DNA of 27,002 nt from Paulinella micropora (lineage: Eukaryota > Cercozoa > Imbricatea > Euglyphida). The stretch covers positions 455,578-482,579 of the forward strand of contig BJOX01000034.1 in assembly GCA_009731375.1 (NCBI GenBank). The letters are read 5' to 3'. Made by a program: the position numbers and the translations under genes. A model generated the notes under the pieces. The model worked only from the letters and a program-made list of their open reading frames with translations. It was not told the DNA's origin and did no database searches. This document shows, piece by piece, positions 1 through 16,338 of this stretch (the stretch's first letter is position 1; each line of letters begins with the position of its first letter).

Positions 1-460
1 TCTTCCGATTTTGCCAACGCCAACAGCAGTAGTAGCCACATCAGCCCCAAACCCTAAACTAACTGTCTAACTGTGCTTGCGACCTCCCCCACCTTCTTCA
101 CGTTGATTCTCGAAGTGTATGTAAGACGGTCCAGTATTCTCCAAAACCAAACCTCCGATATCTATTCCCTCGCTCGTGAGAATTTTCAAAAACAAGGCGA
201 CCGGCGCGGTTTTTCTCGTGAGTGGATGGCGCACTTCGCGCCTCTCCGTGACGCCTTGAGTCACTTTTTTTCCATTGGGTGCCACCAACGCTTTTCGTTC
301 GGTGCGCTTCGCGCCTCTGACGGCTTCTTTGGTGCGCCCCAGTTTTCGGTGAAAGGGAATAAAATTGTCCGTCGCCGCACTTGTTGCCACTTTGTGGCTT
401 ATTCTACCCGACTTTTCCCGACACAGACAGCCACAGAAATCTGGCACCTTTTTTTTTAAT
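1..460. other. 5' flank of the CIAO2B gene, no gene recognised
   Basis: This stretch precedes the first coding exon and should contain its promoter and 5' UTR. I see no TATA box that I would defend. It holds two similar GC-rich blocks, at 228-245 and 301-317, sharing the core TTCGCGCCTCT. A T run sits at 450-457, just before the ATG. Open frames cross the region but have no recognisable protein character. The isolated AACCCTAAACT near position 50 is a single copy and not a telomere array. Confidence 0.5.
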
Positions 461-7714
<7,254 letters not shown>

Positions 7715-7755
7715 CAGAGAACATTCGGCCGGACAAACAACGTCCTACAGGAACT

Positions 7756-7842
<87 letters not shown>

Positions 7843-7870
7843 CAGAGTAGTAGTAGTAGTAGTAGCAATT

Positions 7871-7904
<34 letters not shown>

Positions 7905-8218
7905 TGTATGTATATATGTATGTATGTATGTATGGGTGTATGTATGTATGTATGTATGTATTTATGTATGTATGTATGTATGTATATTATATTGTATGTA
8001 TGTATATATTGTATGTATGTATGTATGTATGTATGTATGCACTAGACGAGAGGGTTCATACTTTACTTTTACTTAGAGATTTTGAATAATTCTGACACGT
8101 CACTAAGTGCCACCCCCCTTTGAATTCACCGTTACACTTAGAGTGATGTAGGCAAAATAGGTAATTGTCCTTGGGGTGGGCCGGTATGACTAAATACTAT
8201 TATTAATGAAATTGTCCA
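7715..8218 (+). repeat. CIAO2B 3' flank: (TAG)n and (TATG)n arrays, then low-copy sequence
   Basis: TAG repeats (about 7757-7866) and TATG repeats (about 7872-8040) start only 45 bp after the stop and may lie in the 3' UTR. I see no clear AATAAA. The stretch 8041-8218 is unique sequence without a recognised feature. Confidence 0.85.
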
Positions 8219-8545
8219 TTGGTATGTATGTATGTATGTATGTATGTATGTATGTATGATATGTATAGTGTTGGGGTAGTACAGGTTTCTCAGCAGCAGC
8301 GTTTTTGTTCAAGTTGGGCTTCTGAGCTTACATGCTTGCCAGACGGCGCTGATCCTTTGGCAGTTCGTTCTGACGATGACATTCAAAAGCTTAAAATTAC
8401 TGAGATTCACTTGAGTAAATTCTCAGATTTTTTTGCCCGCGCGACCGATGTGAAAGCTATTCATTTGGCAAGACTACTACCCGTTAATCTTCGGATACTA
8501 TCAGAGCCATGTTTCAGATTGTTGGAACTAGTAATAGTTGAATAA
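8219..8545 (+). CDS. Doubtful open frame, unrecognised
   Basis: The frame begins in a short TATG array. A more natural reading starts after a potential acceptor, GTAGTACAG at 8276-8284, giving 86 residues ending LLELVIVE with TAA at 8543-8545. Composition is protein-like: it is mixed, with segments such as DDIQKLKITEIHLSKFSDFF. I recognise no family, there is no start codon in that part, and no partner exon was found. It could be a terminal exon, a decayed repeat ORF or chance. Confidence 0.25.
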   Translation: MVCMYVCMYVCMYDMYSVGVVQVSQQQRFCSSWASELTCLPDGADPLAVRSDDDIQKLKITEIHLSKFSDFFARATDVKAIHLARLLPVNLRILSEPCFRLLELVIVE

Positions 8546-9654
8546 TATTAATAGTTAGTCAGGCCGGTCGTATCAAAAGATATTATTTAATGTAAGCCGG
8601 GGTATTTATCCTTCCAATTCACAGCACTCTGAAAATAACCTAATCTTCCTCCACAAAGAGAGGAAACCAGTATGGCGGAAAATGTAGGAGACTGTCAGAG
8701 CCAAGCAACAAAAAGGGAAAAGAGAGGCATTTCCCAATGTCACCCCTAACGATAATATTATACTGCTGAAAAAAGTAGTACCTGTTATGAATCGTAATAT
8801 TATCGTTTTCAACCGGCTCAAAAGTGTATAAATAAAAACCTATATAACATCTTAAAGAGATCATAGTATAGCTCTTCTATACATCACTATGTATAGTGGT
8901 ATAAGAAAAGATCGCATATTTATCATGCCTATCTGCGCCTACAATCCCCCCGCCCCGTCTTATACTGGAACCGTAGTAAATAGGGATAGATTGGTAAATA
9001 TCTGCAAATGAGAGCGCACTTTCCGGATCTGCTTCGTCAGTGTGTGATCGGCTCCTGTTGAGACAACCCATTGAGTAGCTTGAGTGACCGCTAAGTTTTT
9101 GCTCTTCATCACCGTTGTACGTCCGGTGCTTGCAAAATGCAAATTTGAGTTTGGAGATTTTCGAGTTCAAATTTGAATTTGAATTTTGAACTATCTCCTC
9201 CCCCTCTTCTATGGCGATCTGCCATAGACGTACAACCGTCTAATCATGTCGCAGTCAAACCATCCCTTCGCCGTCTTAAGGATCTGTGATCCGAAAATTA
9301 CTGGGCGGTCTGCATTTGATTTGAAGCAGATCTCCGAGCAATTCTAAGGTTCCTCGTCCCTAGCATATGTCTCGGCCCTAATCCGTCCGAAGGATCTGTG
9401 ATCCCGAGAATACAGGGAGGCATTGGTCTCAATTGTTCAATACCCCCGTGCATCCTCGTCCATCATAGGGATGAACGGGCGCTATGCCAGTGTCAAGGGT
9501 GCCGTTGGCGTATTCGGCGTTGTTTGTTTGGTTTTGTTGTCTGCAGACATTTTCTTATTGCCACCCGGCAAGTATCTACTTCGCTGTGGCGAAGGTAGAA
9601 GTGTCTAAGAATATATATACAACCCATTGGCTGGGTCTCAAAACGCGTCTATGC
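8546..9654. other. Low-copy spacer with short inverted and direct repeats
   Basis: I see no supported gene. The region contains a 13-bp inverted repeat (8748-8760 and 8795-8807, AACGATAATATTA and its complement), a 12-bp palindrome TTCAAATTTGAA (9166-9177), a hairpin CTATGGC-GATCT-GCCATAG near 9209-9227, and a direct repeat of AAGGATCTGTGATCC at 9278-9292 and 9390-9404. It lies downstream of the minus-strand retroelement ORFs, where a 3' LTR would be expected, but I could not define one. Confidence 0.5.
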
Positions 9655-12149
9655 TTATTCGTCGAAGCATGCTTGCTCGAGGGAGTTCATGAACTCCTCT
9701 TCGCTAGACGGTGATGGTGGTTGCCACCTCCAGGCGGGCTGATCCTCTGCTGGATTGTCAATGTCCCGGTCTAGGCTTTCTTTCCCAGCCCTTGTCTCTG
9801 ACCAGGTCAAGTCTTCTCCGACTACCGAGTGCTGTGGCGCGATATACCTCATGACTGGGGAGAAGTGGCCAATGATCTTCCCCAGCTGATATTCATACTG
9901 TTGTCTCCAGTACGGCCACTCATGTCGATAGTGGTAGATGTAATCCAACCGTTGAGTTATTTTGTGCCATCGGAACTCATCGGCTTGTACAAGTCTGTCC
10001 CAACCCAGTGCGTCCTGTACCCTGAATCGTTCGATCCATTGTTCGAAGCCTCTCACGCGGCCCCGATATGTGTTCGGAACGTTCTCGTCAGGATCGGCTA
10101 ACTGGTTGGCGATGCGGGATGTGTTTGGGTCATCGCTCCTCGTCAACTGCCGGTATATCGTCAGCAGCCACGCGAGCCGATGCTCGTGTTGGAACCGTAC
10201 GTAATACTGCTGCCGTAGCCGAGCCGCACCTCGGAAACGCTCAGGTATTCGTCGTCTTATGCCTCGCGGCCTACATAGGGAGGGGAGGCTTGGGTATGCC
10301 TAAGACCTGCCTATAGTACGCGAGTACATTTTCTTCAACCCTGAGGTCCCAGGGTTGGTCATGTTTGCTCCGAAGGTAGTAGGCTCGGTATGCCTTGACC
10401 TCCTCGGGCAATGGGATACCCGAAAGTTCGAGCAGTCTGTAGTAAGAATTGATATCTTCCTGCGACCACTGCAACTTTCTGAGCTCGTGTGGTTCGAGTA
10501 GACATCTCGGATCCTCCCAGATGCCGTAGAACCGGAGGGCGTGTTTTCGCTGATAGTCCTCCAATCCCACCCATCCTCGCAGCGATTTGGCTTGCTCGAA
10601 CAAGGTTTTGGTAAATCTCATTCGGTCCTCGTCCATCGACTTATGACGAGCGATCCCCGGTAACGGGTTGTCGCGAGACCCCCATGTGTGTGGGACATCC
10701 CATCCGAAACATGGCGGTAATTGTGCGCAGGATATCAATTCGATGTCATTGTTGTATGCGTGATCTGGACATCGGTGAGGCCCGTATCGCTCTGGTGACG
10801 CATACGCTCTTTCCGTGAGGTGCCATCTCCGCGAGCATATAGGACCCCATTCTCCCGCGTTTCTTTGACCCTTCACACTGTACCCTCAGGACGTTGTCCT
10901 GTTCGGTGGGCTCGTACCTCGCTTTGTCAAGGTAGTTCGAGAAGCTCCGTTCGTCGAGTGGAGGCTTTGGTGGCGGCAGGTTAATATTGCGAGGGTTTGC
11001 CTCGAACAAGTGCGGGTCTGGGACCCAATTAACCTGGTTGCCCACCAATCGTATTCGGTACGGCTCCTTAGACGGTGTGAACGGGAACGTTCGTTCGTTG
11101 GTTGTGTGTGCGAGCGCCGGGCATTGTAGCCGCAGCCTGCGCTCCGCATCCGTGATATCTGGGTAAGGTGGGTAGATCCGGTGTACTCTACGCGTCAGTG
11201 GGTCATACGCGTATCGTACCGGTTTCTGATACTCCTCCCTTTCCCGATATGGGTCTTGGTTCAGGTGTAGGTCCATACCTCTCAACATCGTTTCCGTGTC
11301 GATGCGATATGGCCTACGCACTCCGGGTGCTACGACCCTCCACGTTCGCGGCGGTACCGGGCCCCGTTCCGAATACGCGTATATCGGACGGTCGATCGGT
11401 CCGTATACTCCGAATATGTTATCGGAGGCATGAAAGTACGCGGGGAATACTTCGTCCCTGCCCCAATGTGCCGTCGGCTCCGGTGGCGGGAAGCGGTGAT
11501 GCTGGTACGCCGGATCCGTGGGCCGTGGCCGCTCATCGGGCCGCTTCTCGTCGGGCGGGTTCAGCTTGTCACTGTAAGCGTCGGGCTTGAGTCTATCCTC
11601 ATCGCCGACTTTCTTCCAGTATCTCAAGCGTGCTTCCTCCCTAGCGTCCATCCGCGTGAGGCTCAATTCGTCGCCATAATATAGGCTCTCGTCTTCCTCT
11701 GGGATCCATCCAAATCCCGAGTGTTGAGGGGTGGTTAGCCCTTCGGGATCGACGTCCTCATCCGTGTGTTGCGATGCAGGTGTACTGCTGTCCTCAGTCG
11801 GTGCCTCCCCCTCGTCAGCCGATGACTTCATAGGGGTCGTCAACATCTCCGACTCGACTTCAGCTTTTCCCCATGGGGATTTCGCTGTGGTCACAACACT
11901 AGCCTGAGTTGTGCCACCTGAAGGTTGAGCGGGTGTGAGCGGTGTATTGGGACCGCCAAGGTTGCGCTGCAGGGTTTCGTTTCCCTGTGCGCCCTTGCTT
12001 GCAAGGTTGTTTGCGCCACTGCTCAGAGTGGTCATTGTGATGTGGGGTGTCCCCTCTGGTGAGGTATGTATGTGACCGCACCTGAAGTTCGCTTCCTCAG
12101 ATGGGTCTGGTTCGTCCAGCTGCTCCGCTTCGCGACGCCATTCCGCCAC
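9655..12149 (-). pseudogene. ORF3, retroelement-associated protein of unknown function, two frameshifts
   Basis: Three overlapping minus-strand frames read as one protein of about 700-800 residues. Segment A is 12149-10746, with its first ATG at 12035. Segment B spans 10876-10271. Segment C ends at 9655. Segment C is open upstream to about 10290, so B to C needs one shift near 10271-10290, and A to B needs one within 10746-10876. Segment A starts Thr/Ser/Pro-rich, then becomes charged with many Tyr, Pro and Arg (for example RRVHRIYPPYPD). Segment C is Trp/Tyr-rich (HKITQRLDYIYHYRHEW). I see no CCHC knuckle, protease, membrane segment or signal peptide. It may be a gag-like ORF of a second element or a 3' ORF of the first. 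I do not recognise the family. Confidence 0.55.
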
Positions 12150-12289
12150 CGGGCTAGCTGCCGGGGTCGTTCAGGCCGGACTATCCCGCGCGGATGGAGG
12201 GAGCCGTTGCGCTTCTCCCGCGATCGTCCGTAATCCTAGGTGTACTATCGGTATCACCAGGACCGAAGCCACGCACGCCAGGAGGAATC

Positions 12290-12307
12290 CCAGATACTGC
12301 TCCACCA
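12290..12307 (-). other. Candidate retroelement primer-binding site
   Basis: On the minus strand this reads TGGTGGAGCAGTATCTGG, complementary to a tRNA-like 3' end finishing in CCA. It lies two bases after a possible LTR end (GAACA) and about 255 bases before the first ATG of ORF3. This is pattern recognition only. The matching tRNA was not identified. Confidence 0.35.
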
Positions 12308-12309
12308 GA

Positions 12310-13116
12310 TGTTCGGTGCCAAACATACACCGCTAGGTGCCTATATCACGTATATGTCCGTGAGTTCGTATGTATATATATCTGTATGTCAGCCCAAGCA
12401 CAACGAGCAATGTGCTATGTGTGTGTTGTTCTCGTGTCGGTGTTCGACTCTCTGCTCGTTTTCAAACGCTGGTCAACAGCGTGACAACGCGGGTGCACCC
12501 ATGCCCCGGTCATCTTTGCTGTCCGCGTGTTCCAACCTCGCCGTACTGCGCGATTTGCGGCGGTATGTAAATAGGGACATGTTATATTTCTTAGTGGTAT
12601 AGATGTGCTTATGTGTATACGTAGGGCCGTCGGGTGCCATAGAGCCCCTTCCATCCAAACAAAGAGCAAACAAGAGCGAGCATAATATCTAAGACACTCT
12701 GTGGGGAATAACTTATCATACACCACTCATGCCATTGCCGCGGGAGGCGGGTGTGCAACTCGAGAGGAGGTGGGTATAATGTGCAATGCCAACCACATCG
12801 ACGGGCATTGCTGCGCGTCAACATAGTTAGCCCGAAGCTATTCCGACCCCTGGTGGAACACCAACTACTAGCCCGTCAAGATACCTTCAGGGCCGTCGCA
12901 CCTCACGGAGGGTAAGGCAGGGTCTTTTCCGTGTATCATGTCATGTTAGGCTCTCTTTTGCTATCTCTAAGAAGAATGGACTTGGGTAGTACTTTAACAG
13001 ATATGGAGTCCAAAGCCGTGTCCCTTTCCTATGGCTAGTTTCTTACTGTTGCTACCCAGTATTGGTCTTTGGATCTCGCATACTACCCGCGTTAACTATG
13101 CTTGTGACTGTGGACA
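12310..13116 (-). other. Possible LTR interrupting integrase
   Basis: Minus-strand bounds TGTCCAC (from 13116) and CGAACA (to 12310) give canonical TGT...ACA ends over 807 bp. Its start coincides with the point where the integrase reading loses similarity, and its end abuts the candidate primer-binding site. I found no convincing gene here. No second copy is visible in the window, so the LTR identity is unproven. The alternative is decayed integrase C-terminus plus spacer. Confidence 0.35.
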
Positions 13117-13831
13117 GCCGAGCGGAGAGTTCGTTCGTAAACTCCGATCCCCGATCGCTGTACACATTTTTCGGCACTCCGGTGTATCGGAAGACATGGT
13201 CGACCAGTGCCTCGCATGTCGGTTCCGCATTCTTTTCCACCACTGGTACCGCGAACACATAATTCGAGAAGCGGTCTATGGCTGTCAGGATGTACCGATA
13301 ATTGTGGGTCTCCGATCGCGGTAGCGGTCCTACGTAATCAACATGCAAAGTTTCGAACAGGTTCTCAACAAGCTTGTATTCGCCATAAAGGCCTCTCTGA
13401 GCGTTGTTGTGTGGTGTCTTGGTTTGCTTGCAGTGTTCGCATGTGTCGACTGTGTCGGCAATGGATTTCTGCATGCCATGCCACCAAAACCTGCGTGAAA
13501 TGAACCATGACATTTTATCCCTTCCCGTGTGTGAGTTGAGAGCAGAGCGGTGAGTGGCTAAAAGGATCGCCTTACGTAACTGGGTTGGTATCCACAGTGT
13601 CCACTTTGGCGTCTTTTTCCACTTACCGCCTGCCCCCTTATACCACAGGAGGTTATCATGCCAGGTCATCGTTTTCTTATGAGCTCTTATTTCTCTCGTC
13701 TCAGGATTTATGGTNNNNNNNNNNATTTTCTTATGGGCTCTTATTTCTCTGGTCTCAGGATTTGCTATCGGGTCAATATCGTGAGCAATGAAGGGGCCCC
13801 ATTTCCTTAGAGCTCTTTGCCAAATGACCAA
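13052..13831 (-). pseudogene. Ty3/gypsy integrase, truncated
   Basis: The frame encodes an N-terminal HHCC zinc finger (H94, H101, C131-EHC134) and the start of the DDE catalytic core, with HVDYVGPL (D165) and VYSDRGSEFTNEL (D226). The third catalytic residue, expected about 35 residues after D226, is absent. After about residue 238 the reading diverges and stops. The frame is -1 relative to Pol and overlaps its end by 25 nt. A 10-N gap at 13715-13724 is flanked by a repeated NPETREIRAHKK, so residues 24-53 are probably an assembly duplication. Family role: integrase joins retroelement cDNA to chromosomal DNA. As it stands this copy cannot be active. Confidence 0.85.
13672..13764. other. 10-N gap flanked by near-identical 39-bp copies
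   Basis: Positions 13672-13710 and 13726-13764 differ at only two or three bases, offset by 54. This is the usual trace of two contig ends that overlap but were not merged, perhaps because of allelic or copy differences. Confidence 0.85.
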
Positions 13832-16299
13832 ACACCTCGGGGGCTCGCCACCGTCATATCCATGTCATCCAGCTGGAGAGCACTGGTGACTAGGCTTATA
13901 GGCCCCTCTGTTCGGTGTGTTCGCTCGGCAGCCGCGATAATCGCCGACCTTTCAGGGTGAACATGCTGGGGTACCCAGAACGACTGCGTCCTATCCGCGA
14001 AAAATGCGTTAAAGGAGTGTTCATGTTCATGGGTCTGACCCGATTTTATATCTCCCTCGCTGAGGATGTCCGACTGGGTGTCGATCTCCTCCAGCAGGTC
14101 TTGCCAGTCCTCAGCTTCGTGTTGCGCGCAGCACACGCGTCGTATGCATTGCAGCTGGTCCAACAGTTCAGCTTGAGAATCGGGTCTATATCCCGGTGTC
14201 CAGCTTTGCGCGTTGGTGGCCATGCATGCCATCCCCGCCGGCAACGTGTCTTTGAAATCTGCTGTATGCTCCGTGGCCGTCCAGTCATCATCGGCTGTCC
14301 ATCCGACTAGGCAGGCCGTGGGAGTTTCTAATGCAAAGCGGTCTAATCCGTCGCCTACAGAGCCTTTCACCCGAGGCATCCGTGATAGGCTATCTGGGAC
14401 CGTATTTTCTTTACCTTTAATGTACTCGATGGTGAAATCATACAAGGCCAGCTCCGACTGCCATCGGGCCAGTCGTCCCGTATGTTCTCGGTCCATGAGC
14501 CATCTAAGGTTGGCGTGATCTGTTTGAACCAATATGTTCGGAGCACCCCACAAGTACTCTCTCAGCCGACTGAACGCCCAAACTATCGCCAACGCTTCGC
14601 GTTGTCTGGTGCAGTAGTTGACTTGTTCGGGCGTCAACTTCTTGCTGACGAACATGATCGGTCTCAACTGTTTGTGGTCAGAGTCGTATTGTTGTAAGAC
14701 GGCCCCGACCGCGTATTTCGACGCGTCGGTTGCTACCACAAAACGCTTCTCAAAGTCGGGGAGAACCAAGACCGATCCGCCCTCTGTGAGGGGGTCTCGT
14801 GTCAACGCCTCCTTTAGCTTCGTGTATACCTCCGCCGCCTTTGGCGGCCATTTGCCATCCGGGTCGCCGTGAAGGCAGAAGTCCCGTAATGGTTTGACAA
14901 AGTCCTGGAAGTTCGGGATAAATTCCGAGTACACCTGTGCCATACAGAGGAAGGAGTGCAGCGCTGTGCGTGTGTTTGGGCGTGGAAGGGAACGGATAGC
15001 GTCCCGCTTCTCCGGCTTCAACACTATTACCCCATCCTTGACTCTGTACCCTAGATAATCGATGTGGTCCTTAGCGAACGAACACTTCTCTAGGTTCAAC
15101 CTGAGGCCGAAGGCTTCTAGGCGTCTCAAGATGTCCGACACGTGAGCCAGGTGCTCCGCTTCTGTCTTTGAATAAATAACGATATCATCGATGTAACAAA
15201 AGCTATACTGGTTAGTATGTCCGTAAGTTTCGGTGAACTTCGGATCACCGTACTTCGGGTCGGACAGAGCTTGATTCATGCAATCCTGAAAGATAGCCGG
15301 GGCGGTTTTCAATCCCATCGGGAGGACTGTCCACTGGTACAGTCTCCCGCCGACGGCGAAGGCCGTCAGTGCCCGACTCTCCACATCCAAAGGGATGTTC
15401 CAGAATCCATTCTTCAAGTCTAGCTTTGTAAAGAACTTAGCATCCCGGAGTCGGTTGAGGCCATCCCGCATACGGGGTATTGGTGCCTCGACGCTCTTGA
15501 TGATCTTATTGAGCCTCGTGTAGTTGATGCAAAATCGTTGCTTGCCATCCGGCTTTGGCGCAAGCCGAACCGGTGATCGGTACTCCGACCATGACGGTTC
15601 TATTAGCCTTTTAGCCAACATATCTTGGATCATTTCCTCGCATATCTGCTCCTCCTTGTAACTGAGGCGCGATCCGCGGAGACGAGGCATCGTCTGTCCC
15701 ACTTGTCGCTCTATCTTAGCAGCGGTGTGCGTCACCCCGCCGGCTACAAGGGGTCCAAACAGTGTCTTATTCTTCAGAAACTGAGCCTTGAGACCCCGAA
15801 CAAAGTCTGGTGACCCTGACTGTCGTGCCACGACTTCGTCGATGATCTCTTCGACCGGTTTCTGGTCTCTCGGGTCATCCGGGTACTCTAAGATGGAGTC
15901 CGGATCCTCAACCTCATCCTTCGCGTCCCTGCCTGGGTATCGCGTGGTGGACTGGTTGTCCCATGTTGCAAATTCCTGAAGTTCTATTAACATATCGGCG
16001 TATTGTTTCGCTGCCGACTTGTGAAAGAACCCCGGAAAGATCTGAAAGGCAATCTCCCGCATGTCATCTACCTTTCGGGTCAGTATTTTGGTTCTGTATG
16101 CCAGACCATCCTGCCTTGATCCTAATCGGAATCCCATGAGTGGTTTAGCCTGTCGACTAGGTATCGGTATCGGGTCATCGACCACCCTATCCAATACATC
16201 CCTCCACCACATCACGGTGGGGTGTATCGGGAGTATAATGGTGATGTCTTCCGGCGTTGGTACTGTTCCGTGGCGGACTACAGTGGGTGCGGCCATCAT
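13807..16299 (-). CDS. pol: Ty3/gypsy-type Pol: reverse transcriptase and RNase H
   Basis: The ORF has 830 codons from ATG at 16299 to TAA. Residues 1-190 are an undefined N-terminal domain without a D-S/T-G-A aspartic protease motif. Reverse transcriptase spans about 214-430: FTKLDLKNGFW (catalytic D294), the LPMGLKTAPAIFQ box, YIDDIVIYS (D371, D372) and the thumb LGYRVKDG. RNase H spans about 515-640 with D525, E568, D594 and D636 all present. Residues 640-830 form a linker to integrase. No internal stop occurs, so this part looks recent. The same frame continues upstream through 13 codons to a single TGA and ORF1. Family role: copies retroelement RNA into DNA in cytoplasmic particles. The order RT-RH-IN identifies Ty3/gypsy rather than Ty1/copia. 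A chromodomain is not seen. Confidence 0.93.
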   Translation of the reverse strand: MMAAPTVVRHGTVPTPEDITIILPIHPTVMWWRDVLDRVVDDPIPIPSRQAKPLMGFRLGSRQDGLAYRTKILTRKVDDMREIAFQIFPGFFHKSAAKQYADMLIELQEFATWDNQSTTRYPGRDAKDEVEDPDSILEYPDDPRDQKPVEEIIDEVVARQSGSPDFVRGLKAQFLKNKTLFGPLVAGGVTHTAAKIERQVGQTMPRLRGSRLSYKEEQICEEMIQDMLAKRLIEPSWSEYRSPVRLAPKPDGKQRFCINYTRLNKIIKSVEAPIPRMRDGLNRLRDAKFFTKLDLKNGFWNIPLDVESRALTAFAVGGRLYQWTVLPMGLKTAPAIFQDCMNQALSDPKYGDPKFTETYGHTNQYSFCYIDDIVIYSKTEAEHLAHVSDILRRLEAFGLRLNLEKCSFAKDHIDYLGYRVKDGVIVLKPEKRDAIRSLPRPNTRTALHSFLCMAQVYSEFIPNFQDFVKPLRDFCLHGDPDGKWPPKAAEVYTKLKEALTRDPLTEGGSVLVLPDFEKRFVVATDASKYAVGAVLQQYDSDHKQLRPIMFVSKKLTPEQVNYCTRQREALAIVWAFSRLREYLWGAPNILVQTDHANLRWLMDREHTGRLARWQSELALYDFTIEYIKGKENTVPDSLSRMPRVKGSVGDGLDRFALETPTACLVGWTADDDWTATEHTADFKDTLPAGMACMATNAQSWTPGYRPDSQAELLDQLQCIRRVCCAQHEAEDWQDLLEEIDTQSDILSEGDIKSGQTHEHEHSFNAFFADRTQSFWVPQHVHPERSAIIAAAERTHRTEGPISLVTSALQLDDMDMTVASPRGVWSFGKEL

Positions 16300-16338
16300 A
16301 AGTACGGTGCTGCCACCGAAAGGTACACCGCTGCGGGT

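Noticed and set aside
50-60. AACCCTAAACT as a telomere repeat
   Set aside because: Single copy with no array.
365-460. Upstream in-frame extension of CIAO2B exon 1
   Set aside because: The frame is open, but its translation has no family similarity and passes through a T run. ATG at 461 gives the normal length.
8930-8960. Minus-strand G-rich run then TGTAGG as polypurine tract and 3' LTR start
   Set aside because: No matching TGTAGG LTR start was found near the retroelement's 5' side.
9190-9215. Minus-strand AGAAGAGGGGGAGGAG as polypurine tract
   Set aside because: Purine-rich, but no TG-starting LTR follows and no second LTR was found.
11168-11684. Plus-strand ORFs opposite ORF3
   Set aside because: They are antisense shadows of the minus-strand coding frames.
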